Position numbers and translations under genes: made by a program
The notes under the pieces: generated by a model
What the model was told of the DNA's origin: nothing
The model's input: only the letters and a program-made list of their open reading frames with translations
Database searches by the model: none
Assembly (NCBI RefSeq): GCF_000155675.2
Contig: NC_020911.1
Span: forward strand, 3,586,501 to 3,650,500
Length of the DNA: 64,000 bases
Source: Octadecabacter antarcticus 307
GTDB lineage: Bacteria; Pseudomonadota; Alphaproteobacteria; Rhodobacterales; Rhodobacteraceae
Reading direction: 5' to 3'
Part shown: one piece after another, positions 28,116-37,955 of the stretch
How positions within the stretch are numbered: position 1 is the first letter of the stretch
Layout: every line of letters begins with the position of its first letter

Positions 28116-28341
28116 GTTAAACCACTGGTAGTGGCGATCCGCACCGCATCACGGCGAAACTCATCTGTGTATCTCTTTGCCATTCGTTCTCTGCTTCATA
28201 GCAAACATTGCTCGAAAGAGACCGGAACTAAACCGTGGCAAGACTGGTCCTGTCACGTTTTATTGCCGCCCCAAGTGCTCGTTTAAGCCACCTTGCTTTC
28301 GAAAGCGACGGGGCTTTTCCAACCCAATGTTGAGTGGCATC

Positions 28342-28380
28342 CACTGCCCGGCAGGTGATTGCATGCAATCACTGAGAGGG
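28342..28380 (+). repeat. Hairpin mini-element at a deletion junction
   Basis: 39 nt, CACTGCCCGGCAG, stem GTGATTGC/GCAATCAC, TGAGAGGG. On one side is FAADAP, on the other the OrfB C-terminus, with about 450 bp of DDE core gone. Flank ATC. Confidence 0.82.
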
Positions 28381-28497
28381 GCATCTGCTGCAAAGTCACG
28401 GTCCAGTAAGTTCGGCGCGATATTGAACTTATGGTTACTGTCTGTTGTCGCCTTGTGTTTGCGTGTTCTAACCACAGATATGCCATTCTGGCGCATC

Positions 28498-28534
28498 CGT
28501 TGCTCGGCAGTCGATACGCAGTATCGATGAGAGG
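28498..28534 (+). repeat. Hairpin mini-element in second-type IS3 orfB
   Basis: 37 nt, CGTTGCTCGGCAG, stem TCGATAC/GTATCGA, TGAGAGG, before MRQNGI codons. Flank ATC. Confidence 0.85.
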
Positions 28535-28773
28535 GGGCGGCCCACCCGACGATGACCGATATCCAGGCCAATCTCTTTCAGTTCCTCAGTCATGCGCGGC
28601 CTGCCATAGCTGCCAAGGCTCAGACGAGATTGTCCTTTGATGTGCGCCAGTGTGACCAGATCAGACCCCTGCCTTCGACTGGCAGGGCGGCTGCGGAATG
28701 CCCACAAACCACGAGGGCTGACGTCTAAAACGTCACATAGCCGATTGGTGGAGAAGCTTGCGCTGTGTTCTTC

Positions 28774-28810
28774 CCTCTCAGCGAATTTTCAATTCGCCTG
28801 CCGGGCAAGG
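28774..28810 (-). repeat. Hairpin mini-element in second-type IS3 orfB
   Basis: 37 nt; minus strand CCTTGCCCGGCAG, stem GCGAATT/AATTCGC, TGAGAGG. Exactly between RFRFV and EEHSAS. Flank GTT, one of two copies not preceded by C. Confidence 0.85.
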
Positions 28811-28895
28811 AACGAACCTAAACCTCACGGCTTTTGGCTCGCGAAGAACTGCGTTGCCTTTTTTTAGGATTTCTCTCTCCTCCTTGAGAATGCAC

Positions 28896-28934
28896 ACTCT
28901 CATCGAAACTGCGTTTCGATTGCCGGGCGGTGGT
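28896..28934 (-). repeat. Hairpin mini-element in second-type IS3 orfA
   Basis: About 39 nt; minus strand CACCGCCCGGCA, stem ATCGAAAC/GTTTCGAT, GAGAG. In frame between RRE and VCILKEE. Boundaries uncertain by a few bases. Confidence 0.78.
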
Positions 28935-29041
28935 GTCTCGCGCCGAAGCCGGTCGTTCTCTCGGGCGAGACCTAAATCCTCTTGCAACACCACGTCAGTG
29001 TCTCGGTCCGCCGTGATCCATTTGTTCAGCGTTGACATGCC

Positions 29042-29082
29042 CCCTCTCGGCAGATTGCGTTGCCATCGCCTGCCGGGCAATG
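29042..29082 (-). repeat. Hairpin mini-element in second-type IS3 orfA
   Basis: 41 nt; minus strand CATTGCCCGGCAG, stem GCGATGGC/GCAATC-type, TGCCGAGAGGG, between DLGV and GMSTLNKW. Flank GTC. Confidence 0.85.
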
Positions 29083-29279
29083 GACGCCAAGATCATCCGC
29101 AACTTGCTTGCGTGTAAGTCCACAGGTCAGCGCAATCCGCACCGCATCCTTGCGAAACTCGTCCGTCCGTTTCAGTCCCATAGTTCAGCTCCTTTGTTGC
29201 AATAAATGCTATAAAAGGAGCGGCATCAAACCGCAAACTGAACCTCCCCGGCTTTACCGGAGTGTGATTCATTCAATGA

Positions 29280-30225
<946 letters not shown>

Positions 30226-30229
<4 letters not shown>

Positions 30230-30576
30230 TTGCGAAACGGGCGGTCGAGCTCCGCCTGTGCAAAATACGCCGACGCCTTACGCAAAATCTCATTGGCTTG
30301 ACGCAGTTCGCGGTTCTCACGCTCAAGTTCCTTGATCCGCGCCTTCTCAGCGCTGGTAGGCTCTGGCCGTTCGCCGCCATCGCGCTGGACCTGACGGGCC
30401 CAAACGCGAAGGCTGTCCGGTGAACAACCCAATTTACCCGCGATCGCCGTCAGCGCCGCAGCTTCGCTCTGATATTCATCGCGGTGTTCCATAAGCAGCC
30501 GAACCGCACGCTCGCGGAACTCAGGTGAATACGGCTTCGAGGTCTTCTTCTTTTGTGTCTGTTCCATAACGGGCAA
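30226..30576 (-). CDS. IS3-D orfA
   Basis: 116 aa, same sequence as the orfA at 15692-16042: HTH followed by coiled coil; overlaps orfB by ATGA. Confidence 0.9.
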
Positions 30577-30722
30577 TTCTCCGAGAGTTTTGCCCTCCGG
30601 TAAAGCCGGGCCGGTTCACAGGGCCAAAATCACTTCAAGCGTGGAGAACTTTGATCGCTTGGAGGGACGCCCGGACAGAGCCACGAGCAATGCTCAGTGA
30701 CCTTATCAAACGGCCCAAAACC

Positions 30723-31373
30723 TCAAGGCGAGCGTATCCCAGACCCCACTGCCAACCCATGTTCAGCACAATGGTCATTGCCCTCAGGGTTCACAAAACT
30801 GAAGTTGCTGAACGCCAAGCACTCTAGCTCAAGCCCTGCCTCCTCCAGATACCGCATGACCGCGCTACCATCTGATGGTCCGGCTTGAACGTAGTCCCAA
30901 ACCTGCTCGGTCGACAGGATCGACCTTCGATCAACGCTCGCAGCGGGTGTTGTCTTGATCCCGTTCAGCGTCAGAGTCTCCGTAAGCTTGCGCCAATCGC
31001 TAAGTTCCATCTTCTCAAAATCATATAGGATCGCATCGAGGATCGGGGCGATGATCGAGACGATCCTTGCGAACTCCCGAGAGCTTGCATCCTCCTGATA
31101 ATTGGCGGTGGTCATGAGCTGCTCGCCGCCATGAAGCCGGACAGCAGTAGACTGTAGGGTGTGCCCAGAAGCGTCGACGGCCACGTTGTATCCATATCGA
31201 AGAACGGCAGGATCAATCCGATGCTGGTCACCTTCTTTGATCAGGGGCTCGTCGGTCCTCACGCTTGTAAGGCCATAGGACCACAAATCCGATAAGTCCT
31301 CTGTGGCTCCCGGACTCGACATAAGCAGAAGTATCGTTGCTGCCTTAAAGAATGGTGGAAAAGTTTGCATCAT
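30723..31373 (-). CDS. Secreted protein of unknown function
   Basis: 216 aa from ATG 31373, chosen because AGGAGTG lies directly upstream and the protein then starts with a good signal peptide (MMQTFPPFFKAATILLLMSS, PGATEDL). The frame is open further upstream only because an IS200 transposase remnant is fused in frame. The mature part is polar and acidic (VASIDRRSIL-like region, FEKMELSDWRKLTETL, NPEGNDHCAEHG near the end) with two Cys. I do not recognise the family. Confidence 0.6.
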   Translation of the reverse strand: MMQTFPPFFKAATILLLMSSPGATEDLSDLWSYGLTSVRTDEPLIKEGDQHRIDPAVLRYGYNVAVDASGHTLQSTAVRLHGGEQLMTTANYQEDASSREFARIVSIIAPILDAILYDFEKMELSDWRKLTETLTLNGIKTTPAASVDRRSILSTEQVWDYVQAGPSDGSAVMRYLEEAGLELECLAFSNFSFVNPEGNDHCAEHGLAVGSGIRSP

Positions 31374-31800
31374 CACTCCTCGTTCGAAAAAGTTCAGCCG
31401 TTTCGCAATCGAGCTAACAGGATGAACGTCGCATGTGTCCAGATACTGCAGGATGACATTGTCGGTGACATTTCCTGACGTTGTCGAGAAATATCCACGG
31501 GCCCAAAACCGCCTTCCCCAATAGCGTTTGCGCAACTCTGGGAACTCCATCTGACCCCGCCGCGACGAGCGCCATTTGATCCGCTGCATCACCTTCGACA
31601 GCGCGATCTGTGGCGGGACAGATATGAACATGTGGACGTGGTCACCTGCCAGAACACCCTTCACAATATGCACGCCCATCTCGGCACAAGACTGTCGAAT
31701 GATATCGCGGATCTGTTCACGCATCAGCCCGCGCAAAACCTTATGTCGATATTTTATCGCCAAAACGACGTGATAACGGTGATAAAATCTGGTATGTGAT
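31374..31800 (-). pseudogene. IS200/IS605-type TnpA (Y1 HUH transposase) remnant
   Basis: Minus strand: YHRYHVVLAIKYRHKVLRGL, then GDHVHMFISVPP (HUH motif), WGRRFWARGYFSTTSGNVTD with the catalytic Tyr region and VILQYLDTC. N-terminus degraded; the C-terminus merges in frame into the secreted protein gene. TnpA enzymes move single-stranded DNA by recognising subterminal hairpins and leave no target duplication. Confidence 0.8.
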
Positions 31801-31960
31801 CCTGTAGGTGGAAAGTTAACTCTTGCTTTCCAATAGCTTAGATTTAGGAATAGACGAAGTGTCTCGCTTGAACGAAATGGTTAAATTTTTGAATAATTAT
31901 TTTAAAAACAGATTTTTATGCACATAAATTTATGGCCACATGGAGCTTGCGCTCTGCGAC
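31801..31960. other. AT-rich gap
   Basis: About 160 bp, AT-rich, between the IS200 remnant and an IS5 end; no gene. Confidence 0.4.
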
Positions 31961-32325
31961 GGCTTTGTTGCACAAATCAGTTGAGGGGATTCATGTTGTG
32001 AGTCCATAGTGGTAGCATGTCGTTCATGAGCAGCTGGACCCCTACGACTTACTAGACCAAGAACTGGTCAGATTATAACGACGCCCCGAAGCGCCGGGGA
32101 TCACTGACGCTATGGTTTGATTCTGGTCTGATCCGGTCTGGGAGGTTAAACCTTCTGGTAAGCGTGGGCGGCAGCAAGCCTACAGCGATGCGGCCATACA
32201 AACCTGCCTGACCATCAAAGTGCTGTTCGGGATGCCATTGAGGCAAACCACTGGGTTTGTGGAAAGTCTGTTGGAACTGGTTGGCTTGGACTGGAGAGTT
32301 CCAGATTTCAGCGCTTTGTGTCGGC

Positions 32326-32362
32326 CACGGCCCGGCAGTCGAAACGCAGTTTCAATGAGAGG
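32326..32362 (+). repeat. Hairpin mini-element in IS5-H
   Basis: 37 nt, CACGGCCCGGCAG, stem TCGAAAC/GTTTCAA (one G-A mismatch), TGAGAGG, between LCR and RQRTL; removal restores the frame. Flank GGC. Confidence 0.85.
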
Positions 32363-32427
32363 GGCAAAGGACGTTGTCCGTTGTTATTCCATACCAAGGA
32401 TCGGCGGGGCCGCCGCACCTCTTGATC

Positions 32428-32466
32428 CCTTCTCATGGTTGGTAAGCAAACCACTGCTGGGCAGTG
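32428..32466 (-). repeat. Hairpin mini-element in IS5-H at LLI|DST
   Basis: 39 nt; minus strand CACTGCCCAGCAG, stem TGGTTTGC/CCAACCA-type (mutated), TGAGAAGG. Same site and orientation as the outer copy at 13818. Flank GTC. Confidence 0.82.
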
Positions 32467-32485
32467 GACAGCACTGGCATCAAAG

Positions 32486-32522
32486 CCCTCTCTCGGCAGC
32501 GTGCTTTGCATGCGCCTGTCAC
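32486..32522 (-). repeat. Hairpin mini-element in IS5-H, truncated
   Basis: CCCTCTCTCGGCAG, stem GCGTGC/GCATGCGC, then the far arm is lost at the edge of the next IS. Assignment by the GAGAGGG arm and stem. Confidence 0.65.
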
Positions 32523-32596
32523 CGGAGACGCTTTGGTCTTGTCACGGTTTAGTTCCCGTCTCTTTCGAGCAATGTTTGCTATGAAGGAGATAGAGA

Positions 32597-32872
32597 ATGG
32601 CAAAGAGATACACAGATGAGTTTCGGCGTGATGCGGTGCGCATGGCGACGACGAGTGGGTTAACGCGGCCTCAACTTTCATCAGATTTAGGGGTTGGGCT
32701 TTCGACGCTGAACAAATGGGTTCAACAGCATCAACACGATGACCTGATGTCAGGACCGCATCAAGACGTTGAGAAGGAGAACACGCGGCTTCGCAAGGAA
32801 GTCCGTCTGCTGCGCGAGGAGAGGGAAGTGTTAAAAAAGGCGGCGATCTTCTTTGCAGGCCAAAGCCGGTGA
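32597..32872 (+). CDS. IS3-G orfA
   Basis: 91 aa. HTH (DEFRRDAVRMATTSGLTRPQ, LGVGLSTLNKWVQQH) and coiled coil (HQDVEKENTRLRKEVRLLREEREVLKKAAIFF). AAGGAG precedes the ATG. Overlaps orfB by 4 bases (GTGA). Confidence 0.9.
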   Translation: MAKRYTDEFRRDAVRMATTSGLTRPQLSSDLGVGLSTLNKWVQQHQHDDLMSGPHQDVEKENTRLRKEVRLLREEREVLKKAAIFFAGQSR

Positions 32873-33726
32873 GGTTTGCTTTCATCGACGTCTGGAAAGA
32901 AGAATGGCCAGTTGAGTTTCTGTGCCGCGTTATGCGGGTCACATCACGTGGTTTCCGCGCGTGGCGGGTTCGCCCGATGAGCCAGCGACAACGAGATGAT
33001 ATGGTGATCCTAGCTCATATCCGTGAACAGCATCGCTTAAGCCTGCAAAGCTATGGGCGGCCTCGGATGACCGAGGAACTGCAAGAATTGGGATTGAAGG
33101 TGGGCCATCGTAGGGTCGGACGTCTGATGGGCGAGAATGGCATCAAGATCATCAGAACCCAGAAGTACAAGGCGACAACGGACAGCAACCACACGTTCAA
33201 CATCGCACCAAATCTGTTGGATCAAGATTTCTCAGCGACTGGCCCCAATCAGAAATGGGCTGGCGACATCAGCTACATCTGGACAAGTGAGGGCTGGCTG
33301 TATCTTGCCGTCATCCTTGACCTGTATTCTCGCCGCGTCATCGGCTGGGCTGTCAGTAACCGCATGAAGAAGGATCTGGCAATCCGGGCGTTAGATATGG
33401 CCGTTGCTTTGCGCCAACCACCGGAGGATTGCATTCACCATACGGATCGTGGTTCGCAATATTGCTCAAATGAGTATCAGAAGCGCCTGTCCAAGCACGG
33501 CTTCAAGATCTCGATGAGCGGCAAGGGAAATTGTTATGATAACTCTATGGTTGAGACGTTCTTTAAATCCATCAAGGCTGAGCTGATCTGGCGTAACCGA
33601 TGGGATACACGCCGTCAGGCAGAAGGTGCTATATTCCAGTATATCAACGGATTTTATAATCCAAGGCGCAGGCACTCGTCGCTAGGTGGTAAAAGCCCCT
33701 TGGCATTTGAACGAAAGGCCGCATAA
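32869..33726 (+). CDS. IS3-G orfB (DDE transposase)
   Basis: 285 aa from GTG at 32869. HTH_21-like N-terminus (YGRPRMTEELQELGLKVGHRRVGRLM), then the rve core: GDISYIWTSEGWLYLAVILD (first Asp), HHTDRGSQYCS (second Asp), YDNSMVETFFKSIKAELIW (Glu), and C-terminal RRHSSLGGKSP. Full length and undamaged, so likely active. Confidence 0.92.
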   Translation: MRFAFIDVWKEEWPVEFLCRVMRVTSRGFRAWRVRPMSQRQRDDMVILAHIREQHRLSLQSYGRPRMTEELQELGLKVGHRRVGRLMGENGIKIIRTQKYKATTDSNHTFNIAPNLLDQDFSATGPNQKWAGDISYIWTSEGWLYLAVILDLYSRRVIGWAVSNRMKKDLAIRALDMAVALRQPPEDCIHHTDRGSQYCSNEYQKRLSKHGFKISMSGKGNCYDNSMVETFFKSIKAELIWRNRWDTRRQAEGAIFQYINGFYNPRRRHSSLGGKSPLAFERKAA

Positions 33727-33758
33727 AAGAGTTCAGAGACCGGAACGTAAGCGTGACA

Positions 33759-34152
33759 AGTCCACTTTCTCTGTGCTGATGATATTGGACATCGAGCATT
33801 TCAAGAAAGTGAATGATACTTGGGGCCATGCTGTCGGCGATGAATGCCTCAAAAGTCTCAGTCATATTTTGGCAAGATCAATCCGATCTGACGATCTCGT
33901 CGGTCGGTTGGGCAGTTGGGCGGTTGGGCGGGGAGGAAAAGTTATCTTACATCCAAATTATTGCAGCCATTTCCTTTTAATGCGGCCCCTCTCAATTCGG
34001 GGGACGACCTTCAGCATCCGACCGTTACAGTATCCGTCGGGGCGTGTGAAATAGCCAAAGATGGCGATCTAGACGCGGCTTTGATCACTGCTGATAAGGC
34101 GCTTTACAGAGCCCAGGAAAATGGCCGCGCACGGTTGGAAATCGCCGACTAG
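33759..34152 (+). pseudogene. GGDEF (diguanylate cyclase) remnant
   Basis: STFSVLMILDIEHFKKVNDT, GHAVGDECLKSLSHILARSI, RSDDLVGRLG in one frame, then the active-site region is scrambled by a TTGGGC repeat (33905-33931; reads RLGGEEK instead of GGDEF). TVTVSVGACEI, LITADKALYRAQENGRARL ends the domain in another frame. 5' part removed by IS3-G. Non-functional. Confidence 0.85.
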
Positions 34153-34208
34153 AGGGCCGCCAAACCGGATCAATCCCAAGCAAATAAACATCTGCCGCAA
34201 CATCTGGC

Positions 34209-34865
34209 TCAAACATCCAGAGGGTCGATCAATTCCGGCCCAGACGCGCGGTTGGAATTGATTGCCCTTTCCACGCGGTGAAATTTCAACGTGTCCTCGC
34301 CCGTGGCCTGCATCAGCGTCGCGGCCCCCTTGCCATCTTCGCCAAGCCAAAGCGCCCAGTCATCGGGTTCAAGAATCACGGGGATGCGGTGATGGATTTT
34401 GCCCATAGCGTCGTTTGCACCCGTGGTAACGATGGCAGCCGTGCTACCCAAATCACCCCAGTCCTGCCAAATCGCGCCAAATGCAATCGACGCGCCGTCG
34501 CTGCGCTGGATATACCACGGCAATTTCGTGCCGTCTTCCAACCTTGTCCATTCGTAAAACCCTGACACGGGGACGATGCAACGGCGGGTCCGGCACGCTG
34601 CCTTGAACGCTGGCTTTTCAGAGATGGTTTCGGCGCGGGCATTGATCAGCAGCGGGCCACCATTCGCCTTGTTGTACCAATGCGGAATAAATCCCCAGCG
34701 CATCGGGCGATACTGCCGCGCGCCATCTGTACTGGTGATCACCGCCACCTGATCTGTCGGACAGACATTGAAATTCGGCACCTCGGGCAGATCGTTTGCG
34801 GGGCCAGCTGCAAACATCTGCGACATGGCATCGTGCGGCAGTGTTATGGCCATGCGTCCACACAT
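34209..34865 (-). CDS. SRAP-domain protein (SOS response-associated, YedK/HMCES type)
   Basis: 218 aa. Begins MCGRMA with the catalytic Cys2 that forms a thiazolidine crosslink with abasic sites in single-stranded DNA. Other conserved parts: RPMRWGFIPHWY, LINARAETI, RRCIVPVSGFYEW, and IHHRIPVIL carrying the active-site His. Full length. It shields abasic sites during replication. Single gene, 14 bp from the next. Confidence 0.93.
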   Translation of the reverse strand: MCGRMAITLPHDAMSQMFAAGPANDLPEVPNFNVCPTDQVAVITSTDGARQYRPMRWGFIPHWYNKANGGPLLINARAETISEKPAFKAACRTRRCIVPVSGFYEWTRLEDGTKLPWYIQRSDGASIAFGAIWQDWGDLGSTAAIVTTGANDAMGKIHHRIPVILEPDDWALWLGEDGKGAATLMQATGEDTLKFHRVERAINSNRASGPELIDPLDV

Positions 34866-34879
34866 CTTTTATTGCCCCA

Positions 34880-35188
34880 TCATCTGCGATAAGCCTTGCG
34901 TGCAAAGTCGATCCTGGCGTCCATCAGTGACATGTTCTTATGGATATCTGCGCGTTTTGCCCCATCTGTAACCCCCGCCAGTTCGCCGCGCAGCCGTTCA
35001 AGTTCACGCGATAGCGATACGAATTCCAGCACGGCGCCGTTTTCGCGCATCGGACGGTTAAGCAAGGCGTTTTCGGGGTCGTCATCGGGCGGGAGCGGTT
35101 TGCCCCGCCCTGCCAGATCGTCAAACGCGCCGTCCTGTTTGGCAGCGCGGATGCGGGCATCAATGAGATCTTCGAGGGGGTGGGCCAT
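34880..35188 (-). CDS. DUF1992 (DnaJ-associated) family protein
   Basis: 102 aa from MAHPLEDLIDARIRAAKQDG at 35188; the frame is open to 35329 and an alternative start is MSHVLAMIG at 35218. The family motif is IDARIRAAKQDGAFDDLAGRGKPLP, followed by a coiled coil (EFVSLSRELERLRGELAG). Function not established. Its upstream region ends 62 bp before the inverted-repeat element, which may have displaced its native promoter. Confidence 0.8.
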   Translation of the reverse strand: MAHPLEDLIDARIRAAKQDGAFDDLAGRGKPLPPDDDPENALLNRPMRENGAVLEFVSLSRELERLRGELAGVTDGAKRADIHKNMSLMDARIDFARKAYRR

Positions 35189-35250
35189 GGGGCCAATCAT
35201 AGCCAGGACGTGGGACATGAGCAAAGAAAAACCCCGCCCCCGCTGACTGG

Positions 35251-35276
35251 TGACGCATTCCGGCTTTTGGGACACA
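35251..35276 (+). repeat. Left terminal inverted repeat (26 bp)
   Basis: Perfect inverted match to 37887-37912; starts TGACGCATTCC and ends GGGACACA. Confidence 0.9.
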
Positions 35277-35282
35277 GAACTG

Positions 35283-35320
35283 ACGCCTACCAAGTTTTTG
35301 CTTGGTAGGCGTTTGATTTT
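35283..35320 (+). terminator. Rho-independent terminator-like hairpin
   Basis: 12-bp stem ACGCCTACCAAG/CTTGGTAGGCGT with a 6-nt loop, then TTTGATTTT. It lies just inside the left end of the element and would block transcription entering it, a known way transposons avoid outside activation. Confidence 0.7.
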
Positions 35321-35363
35321 ACAGATCATTTAGAGATAGGAGATACTAAGAGTTGCGGGAGAA

Positions 35364-37836
35364 GTGTCCCGCGACCACACATTGCAAAAAATGTCCGAAA
35401 GGTTTCCGTTTCATCCGAAACGACCAACATCTCTTTCGGCTTTGGAGGCCATCTTGACGAAACGACAGATAGGAAATCTGATGGTCAAGAGTGTTCCAAA
35501 ACTAAACTTGCGTGAAGTTTATCCCGCAGTGTCCGAAGAAATCAACCTCAATACTTGTGGTGATGTCGATTGCGACAACGACGGTGTTGCTCCGGATTTT
35601 TCGCTACCCACCTTCAAGGGCCGCAATGCTACTCAACGCAAACTTCTCGCATCAATAAAGCTGCCAGCCCTTGCGACTGGCAAAGGCATATACACGCTCG
35701 ACGGTGATGATAAGGCGTCGAGGGTATCCCAGGTTTTCGAGTATCAGGGCGATCCGCACGCTTGGGATGACGGGAGAAATCTCATTTGCCATCATCAAAA
35801 GGGAAACCGAACCTGCGAGGTATCGTTTAATATTTTCTCGAATGAACATCTCCTCGACGAAATCGACAGGCTGATGACACAGAATGGACTACTTGAAGGG
35901 CCAGTCTGTGGGTGTTGTGGCGCTCGGTATCTGGATGCACCGGACGAGTTTATCTTCAATGGAACGCACGGCAAACTCGCGCCCGCGCGTAGAGGGAAGC
36001 GGCCGAAGCCTTCTGGATTCCGGATCATTCATAAACCCTGTAAAGGGCAGCCCGGTGCGCGTATCTCCGTTTCCCTGGACCATCAGGCACAAAAGAAGAA
36101 GAGCGATAATGGTGCGCCTGCTCAGGGAGTTGGTCAATGGCGCAAGTATCAACGACCTCCAACGCCTTTTGTCGGACCCCGATACGGGCAAGAAATGCGG
36201 TGTGAGCCGTATTTACAGTCGTATTTTCTTTTTGGAAAAGATCCTGCTCGCGTTTGAGCGCGCGAAACTGCAAGATTGGAAAGCTAAGGAAGACGCATCC
36301 GACCGGTTCAGCCATATGCGCATCGCGCACGATGATGTGGTCATTTCAGTAAACTGGGAAAGTCGGTTTGATCGCCGCCTGACGCCTCTTCACTGCTCGG
36401 TCAGCGCAGACATCCGCAGTGGATATGTCTTCCGGATTGATGCCAACTTCGACCCGCGTGTCGATCCTGCTGCTTTCTTCGAAGAGCACTACCTCGATGT
36501 TGCCGGCCAGCCCCGCAATATCCGTAAACAATACACCCAGAAGTCTGGCAAGGTCGTGAGCGCCCCATTGCTTCACTTCCAAAGGCCGAGCGGTAGGTTT
36601 GATGAGGCCGCGTTCTTTGCCAGCGCCGATAGTAGCTGGCGGGTTTTTGAGGAAAAGTTGAAGAAGGCCTATGAGGAAGACATTTCTTGCGGCATTGATC
36701 TGCCCGATGATGTTCAGCAAGGTCTTTGGGAATCAGGTGCGCGACGCCGGGTTCTCAATGAGATCCGCAACGGATACTTCGGCCTTGTAGATACCAACCG
36801 CGATCACCGCGGCAGTTTCAAGGGGGTAGTCGTTAAACAGACCTATACAAAGGCTGCGCACCTTGCGTGCCTGCGAAAGATGCTGCCAGATGGCAAGATT
36901 ACCCTGGTTGGCGAACAAGAAGCTGCGATGGTGCGAGTTGTCCCTCACATTTTCCGAGACTTGATTAGGGAGGACAAGTTCGAATGGTTTGTGATGTCCT
37001 TCGACAAGGAAGCTTCTACGCCAACGAACCAAAGCCGTATCAAAAAATTCGAAAAGGCGTTCGAGGAGTTTGGTGAGATTCAGACGCGGATTGTAGGCGA
37101 AGAGCTTCCGAGATGGGAGCTATTGAGACGGTTCTGCGCAGCAGGGCTAATGCCAGCAGTGAAGACTGATAGCCAGGACGCGGTGCATCCTTTTCCGATC
37201 GCCAACTTTCAATCTGCCCAGTTCCCACAGTTCTGGGCCAGCTCGCCTGTCCAGCATTACGGTGAGACCGAAAAGACGGTGGGCTTTCCAGTGCTCCGGT
37301 CAAAATAGCGAAAGCGTTTGAAATCGGTAGGCTTCGATCAAAAGATAGCTGATGACGATCTAAGGGAGGCGCTCGCTCGTCGTGTGTTGAACACCACAAT
37401 CCAGCCTGTATGAACCGCTTTTATGAACTCTGTGCGGAGCCGGATCAGTCCAACCGCGCGGGCAGGTGGGCGCGGCAGTCGAAACGGTCCCAGCTACATA
37501 AACGGCGCAGTATTTAATCCTGCTATCTTGGTCGCCCTGCTCAATATCTATCGCGTGTATTACAACTGGTTCGAGACACGGCAGTATGTAGCGTCTGGGT
37601 CGTCGGGGCAGGGCACAACCGAGGTGGCCCAAGGTGTCTCTACAGTGCGGGTTCCTGGATCGTCCAAATCCCTGAAAGTCCCGAAGCGGCGAACCGCCGC
37701 GCCGGTAATGCGGACCCCGGCGATGCGGCTGGGTGCCGACAATCCAAAGAACAAGGCACCTGATCCACGCAGGATCTTTTATCGACCTTGGTTGTTCCAC
37801 GGCACACCGCTTTGGAGAAAGTTCGAGACACGGTAA
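35364..37836 (+). pseudogene. Long transposase-like gene (about 820 codons), broken
   Basis: Part 1 (35364 to about 36,095): Cys-rich, with CGDVDC, CHHQKGNRTC and CGCC pairs suggesting zinc ribbons. A +1 frame change at about 36,090-36,110 leads to part 2, RLLRELVNGASINDLQRLLS and KCGVSRIYSRIFFLEK (HTH-like), SVSADIRSGYVFRIDANFDP, FEWFVMSFDKEAST (acidic residues in a possible RNase-H fold). The same frame continues past TAG (37306) and TGA (37411) to NPAILVALLNIYRVYYNWFE and HGTPLWRKFETR. The Zn-ribbon plus HTH plus YNWFE layout resembles DDE transposases, but I cannot place the family. Confidence 0.6.
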
Positions 37837-37886
37837 TGGCTTTCTCAATCAAGAGGCCCCCGCGAAATAAATCGCGAAAGCCTCTA

Positions 37887-37912
37887 TGTGTCCCAAAAGC
37901 CGGAATGCGTCA
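37887..37912 (-). repeat. Right terminal inverted repeat (26 bp)
   Basis: Exact inverse of 35251-35276. Confidence 0.9.
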
Positions 37913-37955
37913 ACGATTGCGCGTGACGGGGCTAAGACATAGAGGCTGCGGCCCC

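Larger units (their letters stand above)
27435..28256 (-). pseudogene. IS3-family copy F, truncated, five mini-elements
   Basis: Same family as the intact copy at 32540-33758. On the minus strand: orfA start MAKRYTDEFRRDAVR at 28194, mini-element after SGLT, RPQLSSDL, an unrelated hairpin insertion, a mini-element after GGDP-like KKAVI, and one at the orfA/orfB junction. orfB RFAFI, mini-element, ENTLKEEWPVEFL ... PMSQRQR, mini-element, DDMVILAHI ... EELQELEVSVGHL, then truncated at the histidine kinase gene. Left end near 28,250. Confidence 0.8.
28258..29238 (-). pseudogene. IS3-family copy (second type), five mini-elements and an internal deletion
   Basis: Minus strand. orfA: MGLKRTDEFRKDAVRIALTC ... 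QVADDLGV, element, GMSTLNKWITADRDTD ... NDRLRRE, element, VCILKEEREILKK. orfB: RFRFV, element, EEHSASFSTNRLCDV ... GHRRVGR, element, MRQNGISVVRTRKH ... RDFAADAP, element, then directly the C-terminal HSTLGWKSPVAFESK region, so the whole DDE core is missing and the deletion edge coincides with a mini-element. Left end beside IS3-D at about 29,220-29,238. Confidence 0.82.
31961..32522 (+). pseudogene. IS5-family copy H, truncated, three mini-elements
   Basis: Left end GGCTTTGTTGCACAAATC at 31961. Transposase pieces: RNWSDYNDA, GSLT, GKRGRQQAYSDAAIQTCLTI (several frames), VLFGMPLRQTTGFVESLLEL ... FSALCR, element, RQRTLSVVIPYQG ... PPHLLI, element, DSTGIKA, element, then truncated where the IS3-G copy begins. 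The LLI|DST element is at the same site as in IS5-B, so it was inherited with the IS. Confidence 0.82.
32540..33758 (+). mobile_element. IS3-family element G (intact, 1219 bp)
   Basis: Terminal inverted repeat TGTCACG (32540) and CGTGACA (ending 33758). orfA and orfB are both open and free of mini-elements, making this the reference for the damaged copy at 27435-28256. No target duplication, so flanks have been rearranged. Confidence 0.88.
35251..37912 (+). mobile_element. Putative unclassified transposon with perfect 26-bp terminal inverted repeats
   Basis: TGACGCATTCCGGCTTTTGG... (35251-35276) recurs exactly inverted at 37887-37912. Between them is one long gene (35364-37836) read as a broken transposase and a terminator-like hairpin just inside the left end. 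No obvious direct target duplication outside. The 2662-bp unit sits between the DUF1992 gene start and the 3' end of the 5'-nucleotidase gene. Confidence 0.7.

Noticed and set aside
30723..31763. A single 346-aa protein
   Set aside because: The first part is a truncated IS200 TnpA, and the second has its own start signal and signal peptide.
33985..34010. A further mini-element in the GGDEF remnant
   Set aside because: Only CCCCTCTCA is present, with no stem or second arm; chance similarity or too decayed.
36346..37848. Minus-strand genes inside the inverted-repeat element
   Set aside because: The plus strand carries a coherent, if broken, transposase-like protein; the minus frames are antisense shadows.
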